In this document: one piece after another, positions 48,401 to 59,079 of the stretch | Layout of the letters: the number at the start of each line of letters is the position of its first letter | Position numbering within the stretch: position 1 is the stretch's first letter | Assembly: GCA_015698045.1 (NCBI GenBank) | Contig: BLAL01000324.1 | Coordinates: 952,501 to 1,016,500 of the forward strand | DNA: 64,000 nt | Reading direction: 5' to 3' | From: Rhizophagus clarus | Lineage: Eukaryota; Glomeromycota; Glomeromycetes; Glomerales; Glomeraceae | Position numbers and translations under genes: made by a program | The notes under the pieces: model-generated | Seen by the model: the letters and a program-made list of their open reading frames with translations, nothing else | Told to the model about the DNA's origin: nothing | Database searches by the model: none

Positions 48401-48948
48401 CTGACAGTGCTTTCTTTAAATCCTGGAATGAGATTAAGAACTCTTTACACAATAAAAAAGGGCCGATACCTTTATGGTACAAACATATGATCAATCAATA
48501 TACGCTTAACCCTAACAATCTGCGCTTAAATTTCGACCTCCCGCACCTTCCGCAACAAACATTGCACGTTAAACGTCTGAAGAAAGGGTTTAACTCGCCA
48601 AATCAAACAATCTGTCCAAGAAATTCCTGGGCACATTTTTGGTCACCAAGCGTAAAGGATACCACATATGGTAAAATTTTGAGCAAAGATAATCATAATC
48701 CAAATTCTCCAATGATGATAATGGAACATTGGGTCCTATGCCCAATCATAGACAACTCTAATGATACGAGAGAACACACACCTAATTCCCGCCCTAATTT
48801 TTTACAACCTTGTAAAGGATGTAGCCTTCATTATCCATATTATATAGCGGATTTACGACCGAAGTGTATATTATTTTTTGCTATTGATCGAAGTTTAATC
48901 TTAAAGATTCAGAACAACCTACACCAGGTGAACAACAATTTGCTCTGA
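45433..48948 (+). pseudogene. LINE ORF2, endonuclease C-terminal part and reverse transcriptase
   Basis: The open frame is long (45544-48165 without a stop). After the endonuclease end (GDFNDND, SDHDLVV) come reverse transcriptase motifs: NNKALGPTGITYEFWK, KTRPIILLETLRKIF, motif A QDLSKAYDRIN, motif B GVIQGEVISPILW, motif C LGYLDDTTWLN with the YxDD-type aspartate pair, then the thumb region (HILGAYFNAF, INKVILPRLEYM). TGA at 48163 and TAA at 48184 break it, and the same frame continues to TGA at 48946. The polymerase core itself looks intact. It copies element RNA at the nicked target. Confidence 0.88.
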
Positions 48949-50558
48949 AGGACAACTGAACGACACACGAAAAAAAGAGTACAAACAACACAGAGCCATC
49001 ATTCCTTGCGAATTTTAGCTTATAATGATTACTTACGAACTCATCAATTACTTGATATTGAGAGTTATAGAACTTTTGATAATATATCTTTGTCATCTAA
49101 TTTTATATTGAATAGATATCCTTTAACTTTTTTACATCATTTTTTTCTTTTATCTTCTGATACAGTAGTGACTTTATTTAATTTCTATGAAACATTATCT
49201 TCTTTTTCGCTAGATACTATTATAGAAATATATACCGATGGTGCTTGCAACCTCGAACAACGACAAGATATTACCATGGGCATCGGATGGCATATTACAC
49301 AACCATCCACCCCGTTACCTATTACATTCTCAGGCTCTTGTAAACATTTCCCATCATCAACAAAAGCAGAAGCGTATGCAATTTGCACGGCACTTTTGAT
49401 CTGTCCACCACGCTCCAAAGTTAACATATATACGGATTCACTCTGTTGTATTAATACTTTCCACACCATCACAAACGCCTTACCACACCAAGATGACAAT
49501 TAAAGATTCCGAATCATAATATCTGGTTCATCATCACCAAGATTATTGAGGTTAATTCTCTAATGGTTCAATTACACAAAATTAAGGCCCATTCTGGCAA
49601 CCAGAATAATGACAAATCAGACATTCTTGTAAAAGCAGGTTTCACCTCCACATACTCAATCGAGATAAATCGAAAACACCTACCAAACAATATCCAATTT
49701 ATTTGGGATCAACACCAGGATAACATAGTTGTTGATTAAAACGTATGACATATCGCTTGAGATATTGGAAATTGACAAAAATTCAACGCTTGGCTGGACT
49801 ATACGACCAATACCGTCCTAAAGCAAGCTTCGTTTAACCAACAGATAGATTGGTCGATGACAGAAGAATTCTTTAAATATAACCCACACGATCGCTCTAC
49901 TAGTCATAAATTAACTAAATTTAGAGCTTAGCAACGCAAAACGGTCAATAACTTACTCTCCACAATGGACGTTTTATATCGTCAATATCCTACCTTGTTT
50001 AAAAATAAAAGAACTTGTTGGACTTGTAACCAACATGAAGAAACAAATGAAAGCTTATGGCTATGTCCAGTGCATTTAGAAATTTTACGCCCGCATATCG
50101 TCCAGTTCGTACAAAATTTAAAGACGGACATCAGACAAACGTGTGATTACGGAGACTCCTTTTTAGAATCAGAACTAAATAACAACTCTATTTTCCAATT
50201 TTTCTTACAACCGAGAGGTAACTTACCCCTACCTACAACAGACAGTAGCTTCTATTTGACGGTTCGTCAAATTATCACGCACGACTTCAGTTATATCTTC
50301 AGAGGGAAATATAAACATAAGAAAACTACTCGCAACAAGATCCTCAGCAACTTTTATGAACTTACACAACTGATTAAACGAATCATTTGGAAGCCTCGTA
50401 ATGATACGTTCAAAAAATGGAAAGTCGCACAACGAATCACTAAAAATTCTTATAAACAGTATAGACGCAAAACCAACAAAACACGTCCAGACACTGACCA
50501 TACTTCGCAAAACTGGAATGAAGATCCCACAACATGTCATTACTTTTCGTATACATGA
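48949..50558 (+). pseudogene. LINE ORF2, RNase H and C-terminal zinc-binding region
   Basis: Type I RNase H motifs: IEIYTDGACN (first Asp), STKAEAYAICTAL (Glu), NIYTDSLCC (second Asp), then in a shifted frame after 49503 KAHSGNQNND with the last catalytic region near 49585-49625. A further shift leads to 49965-50558 with CWTCNQHEETNESLWLCPVH, a C-x2-C...C-x2-H motif typical of the end of such ORF2 proteins. Two or more frameshifts and stops (48946, 49501, about 49736) inactivate it. Confidence 0.8.
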
Positions 50559-50974
50559 CGACATACCGAATTTCAATTTTACCAAACCGCTTCTTTCCGC
50601 AGTTTACAAGACCATAGCGTAGCATTTATATACGCTACATCAAGTAATTTTTGCCACTATGGCCCATGGTATAATCATGTCATAGATTCGACATCAAATT
50701 TTAATATAGATTTCTTTTTATTTTCTTTTTGTAATTTTAGTTCATCAGTTTCTTTTCCTTTTTTTTGGGGGGTGTGAATGGTAGTCCTCTTGGGCTCGGT
50801 AAGCAGATGAATTTCTGCTTCTGTTTCTCAGGCGGATAAAACTGGTTTTTTTAGAATCGGTGATAGTTAGTTATGGATTGGGTAATGTTTGTCAATTTTG
50901 TATTAGATAACCAATATTATTTCTGTCCTAATTGTTTGTTCGTGTATAAAAATAAAAAATAAAAAAATAAAAAA

Positions 50975-50995
50975 TAACATATGCATCATGCATAC
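50975..50995. repeat. right target-site duplication of the LINE
   Basis: Identical to 42228-42248; follows the A-rich tail directly. Confidence 0.9.
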
Positions 50996-53068
50996 TATAT
51001 CAGATATCATCACACGCATCTTTAGATGTGTTTGATATTAATCACTAATAATTAATGTACACATCCTGATTTTTAAGATCATATAATAACATCTGGATAA
51101 ATTAGCCGTAGTCATAGTTTAATTATAATACATCTTACTTAAAGTTGCATTATAATTACCATGTCAAGGGTCATATTATGAATGAAGTTTCTTATTTAAA
51201 TCACCTGCTAAAGAAAGAAAAAAAAGCTTTGTCAAGATAATAAATACGCAAAAGTCTAAAATAGTCTATTTTCATCTTGTTTGACGAGTGATTAATATGG
51301 AAACCTATGCGAGTAATTATGATCTTTGATGGCGTAAATAAAAAAAAAAAATGGTTACACCTCTGAATACACTGATAAGAACCTACTAGTTGTATGGATT
51401 TGAATGTTTCTTGTTGTATGGATATAAAAATTATATTGCGACCACTAATCAATTAGATGCCTATGTCCAGGATGATAAAAACGTTCGGGTGATAACCTAT
51501 TACTAGCATAATAATATCAGGAAAATGAATGATGAATATACGACATTGTTAACAAATAACAATAAATATACAATAAATATTTTATTAGAAAACCAAAATT
51601 GGCAGGTTTCTTTTCTAACAATAGGGAAGGATATCATATTATTGCCTCTCGGATAATACCGTTTTATTCTAATACAAGTACTAAACTACACGAATTCAAT
51701 TCGCTAAACTACTGCCTTTTCTCTTATCCTTTAAATATTGCCAAAATCAGCCTTTTAATTCTTCCCGACTACCCATGGCTGATCTCCCGATTTCCAATAA
51801 AATAATAATAAAATATTCGTTGTAAAATAGAACATCTGTCATTTACAATACTAAAATGTTTTTTTTATAGTTAATTTACAATAAGATTGAATTCATAAAA
51901 ATAGATATTTAATCTAAAACGATAAAATATCACACTTATGCAATGACAATTTTTAATTTTCAACTTCCGACAGTTTTGCACAGCCACGCTACTTTGAGTT
52001 TAGTTACCGAGTTTAAAATTTTTTAACCAAACTGTTTATATTAAATTTGTGTGGCTATAACATTAATGGCTTTGACACATCCATGGTGCTACTGAAAAAA
52101 TTTAAATATAAGTATTCATCACAAAATTTTCAGGGTATTCAATATTGTACAAATACCTAATTTCTCAAAATTTATGCATTATAATTAACAATATTGCATA
52201 TATAATTTTTTGTACAAAGTTTGTATAAAAATTAATGCAATATATTGCATGGAATTTACATTTTATATATTAAATATGCAAATAATGTGCATTTTCAGGG
52301 TGTGCAAATCAATTTTTTCGTGCGCAAAATTTTGCATATTTTTTACACAAAAAAAATTTCCTGATGTTGTGATGATCTTTTTTATTCTTTTCTTTTCATC
52401 AACTTATCTAATAGACTACTATATATCATATATTATAGTGTTTTTTTTTTCCTTAAAAGACACGGAATACTTTATTAAACTATGCAAATAATTACATTTT
52501 TGTTTAATTCAACATAACTTATGAACCGGCTATATTGTTCTACCTAATTAAAGGATTTTCTTAATCTACTTACAATTAACCCAGAAGTTATATTTTTCTA
52601 GTATTTATTTAATTTTTAATGTATTTAAATTAGAGAATAATTTCAATAAGATGAAATGTACAATATAACTAATAATCATTGTCTAAAGCAAAAAGAAAAA
52701 GAATGTTATATATATATTATATAATATTTAATATTTTTTTTGTATAACAAAAACTTGATTTCTCTGGTCAAGTTTGGTAAACATAAAACTACTCATTCAT
52801 ATTGTAAAATAAAATGAATAAGATTATGGAAAATGGAAAGTTCCAAAATATACAGCACCAAAAGAAATGAATACTATCAATTAAACATAATAGTCAGCCA
52901 CATAATGTTAGTGGTAATATTTCAAATCTCAGTTCTCATCAAGAAAGTAAATTTTTTTTAAATTAATTTAATAATCATTATTAATTAGTCAAAATATATC
53001 AATGAAATTGTAGTTTTTATTCACCTTATACATTTTAAATATACTAATAATATTTATATTGCCGATAT
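50996..53068. other. no gene recognised
   Basis: AT-rich DNA without convincing coding sequence. 52130-52330 is a stretch with repeated TTTGCATAT/ATGCAAAT-like words. Confidence 0.5.
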
Positions 53069-53159
53069 TACAGTCCTGTTCATAAGTACCTGACCTCTAA
53101 GTCATGTGATGAACTACTAGATTGATAAAAATCACCTCTTTTGTGAAATTGTCTTTTAT

Positions 53160-55200
53160 ATGAACACTTAGATGATCCAAAGTTACTAATGGATACAAGA
53201 AATGCTTACGATTCTGTAAATGGAAATATGCTAAAGAAAGCAATAATATAACAAACATATCAAATTTCTAACAAAATTGATTGAATTAGTAGTAGGCATA
53301 ACAAAAAATAGACATAATAAAGTAGTTGTTGGAAAAGAAACAACGGAAGAATATAAGGTACATGATGGAATTGACCAAGGTGAAGTGTGGTCACCATCGC
53401 TATGGAGAATTGCATACGATCCCCTTTTATGCAAATTGGAATTTTTAAAAGAAACAGGTTACAAAATATCCGCAAAAAGATACCTAAATATCACTACAGA
53501 AGAAAAAATACACAGTAGCATTAAATATAATGCATTTGCATTCATAGACGATACTGCAATAATAGGAAACAACAACAAAGAAAATGCAAAAAATTGTTAG
53601 AAATATGTCATAGTTTTATAAAACAAATGACATAACGACGAACATGGGTAAATATGAAATAATTAAAAATGATCAGATGATAATCGACAAAGTTAATCAC
53701 CCTGAAGGGAATAGATTTTTAGGCATCTATTTTTCCCACAAAAGCAACAGGAAAATTCATGTGAAAAAAACTAATAAAACTATAAAACTATTGCCTATTA
53801 GTTCTATTTATTATACAAAAAAAAAATAAAATGTGAATTAATTAATCAATAAACAAATGATAACAATTTGGAATACAATCATAATTCCAGCGATAGAGTA
53901 TCAATTAATAGGAGTGATTATAAACAAGAAAGATAGAATGAGTTATCTATACACAAATAGATGCAAAGATTATTGATTAAGATATTAGGTTTCGTCACCA
54001 AAAACTTCAACTCCAAATGAAATACGATTAATTTACGAAAATCAACAATATCTGATAATTTTTTTAATCAAACTCGTCGTACAAGAAATGCCGCCAATTA
54101 TCAGACCCATGTGATACGGATAATGATCCTAGTGAAGATAACGACTAAATCGAAGTTGCAATGGATCAATTTGTATAGAAAATTTGATGACTAATGTCAA
54201 CAAATTAATGAAACACAGTTTGACAATGCCTTCAACAATATTGAACGCAATATTATTGATAAAGTATTACTTAAAATCAAAGATATATATACGCTACAAA
54301 CTGAAATGCTGTCCAAGACTATAATATATGTATTTAATGAAGAAACACATTTAAAGAAATTGTGTCAAATAGAACTTTATAATCTCCAATTGGAATACTG
54401 AATAGGTAATTGTATAGCAGAAAATCCAGAAATACTAAATTTTGGTAAGAAGAGTTATATCGTAGACGACGATCTTATAATATTAAATAAAGCAAATATT
54501 AAATTATGTAGCCATGAATAAGAATGGATATAGAGAATAATCATAAAATTCTGGACCGTAACATCTAAATATATGAAATATTAAAGAACTTATACAGAAT
54601 ACATAGAAATCAAATTAAAAACAGGAAAGTAATATATCTTAAACAACTATTAATGGAAGATAATAGATAACTATTAAAATGCAATATTCGAACAATTTAT
54701 TTAAAGGAGGAAAAGAACCAAAATGGTACAAGTTAATTGAAGAAAGTGTATGTATTAACATGATAGGATATGAACGTATAATTAAAGATATACACAGTAC
54801 TAGATTAAGTACAGTGAACATAATGGAAATTGATAAATATGAAATTATTAAACAAGCCTCTAAATTTTATACGCGAAAAAAAAAATAACGAAGCTTTACT
54901 CGGGAAATACCAGAAAATGAGTAAAAGTAAAATAAGCAGCCAAGAGATTATATTAAATCACGTACTTGTAAACAAAATTACATCAAACAGTGATCTCCAT
55001 GGCTGAAATTATGCGACTTAAACATAGGAAAAAAAATGAATCATTATTTAATTTATGGAATAAAACTAAATTAAGAAGAGTAGAATACAGAAAAAATATT
55101 AGAGAAAGACAGAGAGGTCAATCGGTTTAAGTCCCGTGAAAGTTGGAGTAATCTTAAATATAAAAATAAGAAACAGAACAAGGAAAACATAGTACTGTAC
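53160..55200 (+). pseudogene. 5'-truncated LINE reverse transcriptase relic
   Basis: Begins inside the polymerase with motif A (LLMDTRNAYDSVN), then motif B (DGIDQGEVWSPSLWRIAYDP), motif C (AFIDDTAII), and the later RFLGIYFSHKSN and TIWNTIIIPAIEYQL, the last comparable to the thumb region of the LINE at 42249. Many stops and shifts follow. The sequence differs clearly from the full LINE, so it is a separate lineage. The 3' limit is uncertain. Confidence 0.7.
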
Positions 55201-55214
55201 AATCAATAGATACA

Positions 55215-56050
55215 ATGAATTCTGAGGATGGTTTATCATCATACGCAAAGAAGCGACGCTTGATAATAGATTTCATGTTAGAGGAAAATGGTAAAAGTAA
55301 CAAAATTTATAACATGATAATGCAAAGTGATCAAAGCATAGTATTAGGGCAAAAATTTAGAGTTAGTTGAGTAGCTCTTTATAATTAGCAATTAATAGGT
55401 AGAACATAACATACAACTTTAGTTATAGATCATGAAACAGGCTTGTATAATCGGTATATAGTTTGATTTTAAACCTTTACACAGGCGGTAATGAAAAACA
55501 TGATATTACAAGTACTGAAATATAACAAAAACTCGATAACTGAAAGAGCGATTAAGCGGAACCTTGGTGAATCTGGAGATAAAATTTGCAAACTTTCACT
55601 ATCCGAGAAGTACAGAGCTACCGGTTAAAATAAAAATATTTGACAGGAAAAAAGTTATTTTTACTGATGAAAGTACCATGTTTAGGATTGTTTTTCTTTT
55701 TTGAGATTTGGAGAGTTGATATCATGCTTTGAGAGAAACCTGGAAGCCCTTTTTATGTGTAGTATTTATAAAAGAAAGTATAGATTGGATCTTGCAAAAA
55801 GGACAATGATTCCAAGCACCATTTGCAAACTGCAAAAAAATAGAAAAAGTATTGAAAATATTTACAAACTTCTGAAAATTAAAAAAATTAAAACAATTAT
55901 GAGATTAATAGTGGAATTAACAAAAGAGTGGAAACAATTATTAGGTTGATTAGCTAAAAATCTTGTTAATATTATGGAAAGGAGAGAGTTATGACGTTAA
56001 TAAATGCAGGGAAAGGACTTTATTATGCATTAATTATCAGAACTCATCTC
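55215..56050 (+). pseudogene. Tc1/mariner transposase relic
   Basis: Near 55215 MNSEDGLSSYAKKRRLIIDF begins a helix-turn-helix-like part. Near 55555 ITERAIKRNLGESG matches the second DNA-binding helix region. At 55651-55681 KVIFTDESTMF matches the catalytic FTDES motif (second Asp). Near 55960-56015 KNLVNIMERRE and INAGKG resemble the family C-terminus (LV.SMPRR...I.AKGG). Many stops; the first catalytic Asp region is not readable. Confidence 0.6.
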
Positions 56051-56129
56051 GTACTTTAAAATAAAAAAATTTTTGATTGTTTATTATTTTTTTAATGGCA
56101 GGAGTCTGATATTTATATTCAGGACTGTA

Positions 56130-57637
56130 AAAAAAAAAGCCCTATGGAATCGATTTCATGAGCAAATATCAAATCAAAATACAGAGGACATCTTTTATAA
56201 TAAGATTAGATGAAAAAACCCTGTATATAAAGAAATTTATGATATTAGTGCTGATTGGTTTAGTGAATTGGATATTTTAAAATGGATCAGTATCCTTTTA
56301 CAATAGTTAATTTAATATTACTTTATTTTAATACTAAGCTGTACTGTAAAAAGACAATAACATACAAAATTGAAATAAGTGAATACCATATTTGCTGCAT
56401 ATTTTGGGTACAAAATATTTTTTTCAAGATACACGGCTTTTTTTTATTAAGTTGCACAAAATCTTCATTTTAAGCTCATCTAAATATATAGTATAAGCAG
56501 TAGCAAACCATTTTAATCTTAATATTAGTATGGTTATACTTATTGTAAAATTGCAAGATATTGGAATTTCATCAACTCCGAAAACTGTATCTGATAATAC
56601 CAATAACATAATCAGACGTTAGGTCAAAGCAAGTGAACTGGGTAACCAACAATTAGCAAAAAATAAAAGTTGATTCCAATTGAAAAGTTTTATATCCCAA
56701 GGCTGAAAAAAATATTGTATAACTGGATTATTGAGCAGAGTAAGCGAGGACTGGCTGTAACTATATAAAATGAAGGAAATTTAAGAGAACCAAGTATGAT
56801 AGCACTTTATGATAGATTCAATAGAAGATAATACTTTTAATAACAAAATACTATATTTCCTTCATTGATTTAATGACAAAATGGCTAATATTTTCTTCAT
56901 AAACATTATTTTCAAATTTCAATTATAATTACATTAACAACGAATTTTCAATAGATTTTACAAGTTGCTTATTTTGTTGCTTATTTTTGGTCAAATACGA
57001 TAAATTAAAAAAAATAAACCAGAGTACTCCATAGGTTAACACACACTACACAGTATTCTCCACAGTGATGTTGTAAAACAGAAAGCTCAGTAATCAAGAT
57101 AAAACATGGATGGATATGGATAGGGATGTTTTTTTCTGACACTAAAATTTCTAAAGTAACTCACCACGATTATTAATGAATTATTACACAAAATTTTGTT
57201 TATATTTTATTTGTTCATTACAAAATCTTTATCAAAAAAATAAGACAGTTTAATTGTTCATTGTTAAGCAAAATGGAGAACACATAAATGAATTGAAACA
57301 CAATGGTCTTTACATATTATTAAATACAAACAACTTGTTCAAATAAATAAAATAAATGAATAAAATAAAATAAAATAAAATAAATCTAACGCGTACTATT
57401 ATAAAAGTAAATTAACACAAATTTAAAATGTTTGATGAGCGCGGCAGAGTCATCATTATTATTAAGTACTTAGGAAAATAAAGGTTGTGCCTTTTATAAG
57501 CAACCCAGTGTAATAATGGGCTTGTATTTGAAGAATGTGAATCTTCATTTTTCAAATATGATTTCCATTGAACTTGCATTCGAAAGAGGTGATTGTCTTC
57601 TTCGTTTTCAAATATGATTTTCATCTTTTCATCGGGT
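56130..57637. other. degenerate coding traces, no intact gene
   Basis: 56150-56300 (plus) reads RFHEQISNQNTEDIFYNK then EIYDISADWFSELDILKW with one stop, protein-like but unrecognised. 56710-56830 (plus) reads ILYNWIIEQSKRGLAVT then EPSMIALYDRFN, which resembles the CENP-B-type helix-turn-helix of pogo-like transposases. 57412-57637 holds the out-of-frame tail of the next gene. Confidence 0.45.
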
Positions 57638-58594
57638 TTACGTTCGAAGGAGGTGGGTGATTGTTCTCTCTGTTTGGTAGTGACGATTTTTAAATTCAAC
57701 TTTTATTTGTGGTTGTTGTTCATCTTTCGCTTTCGATTTAGGATTTCTTTTACTTCTTTTTCTTGGGTTCCCGCTTTCCACTTTTGATTTAATAATACTT
57801 CTTTTTCGTAGGTTCCAATAGTTTTTTACCATATTTTCAGAGCGTAATTTATGGAATTTAGTCTTCATCAAAGGAATTAATTTTTTCCAATTAATTCTAT
57901 CTCCTCGTTGTGTGCTTTCGACCCATTGGATGATAAATGATTTTTCTTCATCGTCAAGTGGATTGAGGCAAACTAATAAAGATAGAGAAGAAAATTCATT
58001 TAATATCAGATTGTAACGAATTCAAATTAAAGAAAAAAAAAGTTATGTTGTACTTACGATCTGCATCAAGTTTACTTATCCAACTAAATATAATAAAAAA
58101 AACAAGTACATAAATAAATTCATAAATAATAAATAATACAATTATAATAAGAATTGGTTTATCTTACCGTTGACGGATTTGTTTTGAAGTATAATGCGTA
58201 TTATATTGTTGATTAATTTTTTCAATAATTTGCGCATAAGGGTTGGACGAATAACTAAGTTCTTTCATTAACTCTTTAATAGAATTATCAATCTGTTCAG
58301 TGAAGGGTTCACCTCTATTTTGTGGTATTTTTATTTTTAATTTGTCTTTCAAACTAAATCATAATAAAATTCAAGCAAATAAATAAAAAAGCACATGAAT
58401 AAATATTATTTAATTGTAAATAATGATTTATCTTACTATTGACGGATAAATCTTGGAGTAAAATTTGTGGCGTATTGTTCATTAACTTTTTCACTAATCC
58501 TTTCAACAAGGTCAGGAAGAAGTTCCAATTCTTTTACAAGCTTTTTAATAGTGTCGTCAATCTGCGGAGTTATAAGTGTATTATTTTGTGGCAT
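57638..58594 (-). CDS. three-repeat Myb/SANT-like protein, type III (copy H), truncated tail
   Basis: Minus-strand exons 58437-58594, 58168-58353, 58058-58083 and 57638-57972 (705 nt) give 234 aa; exons 2 and 3 have exactly the lengths of those in the copy at 20332 (186 and 26 nt). Repeats: ITPQIDDTIKKLVKELE ... FTPRFIRQ; PFTEQIDNSIKELMKEL ... YTSKQIRQR; WISKLDAD; then LDDEEKSFIIQWVES, RINWKKLIPLM, RSENMVKNYWNLRKRS. The basic region (RKRSKRNPKSKAK) is kept. The frame then runs to TAA at 57638-57640, while the family tail is found out of frame downstream (IIFENEED, LLHWVAYK), so a frameshift cost the repeats and the IEILC motif. It may still bind DNA. Confidence 0.72.
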
Positions 58595-58946
58595 TTTTAT
58601 TTTATGAGTAAATTATACCGGCTAATCAAAAGTGATATATATATTGAACAGATCTATAAAATACGAAATATGTAACGTGATTGATATACAATATGAATTT
58701 CCCATCTTGATTGTTTATGTATGTTTGTTTGTATTACCAAACTTTCAGAGATACTAAACAATTAATGGCTGAATGATAATGAAACATATGATAAACCGTT
58801 GAAATAAATAATTCCTTTGAAGGATTTCTAACTTTATTTTTTTTTTTTTTGAATTAATTTCTTTATGGCCGAAATGAATAATATATTTGCACGTAAATAA
58901 AAATCATCAATATCAAATTTCCCAAAATAAGGAAAGAAACAATAAA

Positions 58947-59075
58947 TTGTAATTTTGATTGTAATGTTTTAATTTGCCTTTTCCATTTCTAATGCCTGAG
59001 TAAAACTTCTTACATTCAGCTTCAAGAAACAATAATGTTTGTTTGAAAGAGAAAATATATTCATGAACTTTAACC
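58947..59075 (+). promoter_or_regulatory. orphan copy of the type II promoter
   Basis: CAATAAATTGTAATTTTGA, ACTTCTTACATTCAGCTTCA, TGTTTGAAAGAGAAAATATAT follow each other as in 10388-10507. No Myb-like exon follows. It sits upstream of, and divergent from, the type III gene starting at 58594. Confidence 0.5.
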
Positions 59076-59079
59076 CTTA

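Larger units (their letters stand above)
42249..50974 (+). mobile_element. full-length LINE (non-LTR retrotransposon), inactive
   Basis: An 8726-bp element between exact 21-bp duplications. Order: 5' leader, ORF1 with a zinc knuckle, ORF2 with AP-type endonuclease, reverse transcriptase, RNase H and a C-terminal cysteine/histidine motif, then a tail of AATAAAAAATAAAAAA repeats (50945-50974). Base use is C-rich on the plus strand, unlike the host DNA around it. Several stops and frameshifts make it non-autonomous now. Confidence 0.92.
53071..56127 (+). mobile_element. Tc1/mariner-type element, relic with inserted retroelement
   Basis: Left end CAGTCCTGTTCATAAGTACC and right end (inverted) CAGTCCTGAATATAAATATC are imperfect inverted repeats of about 30 bp. 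Both are flanked by TA (53069-53070, 56128-56129). The right third holds a transposase relic and the left two-thirds a reverse-transcriptase relic that probably jumped into the element. Confidence 0.65.

Noticed and set aside
49185-49499. 104-aa minus-strand open frame
   Set aside because: Antisense of the LINE RNase H domain, which is clearly coded on the plus strand.
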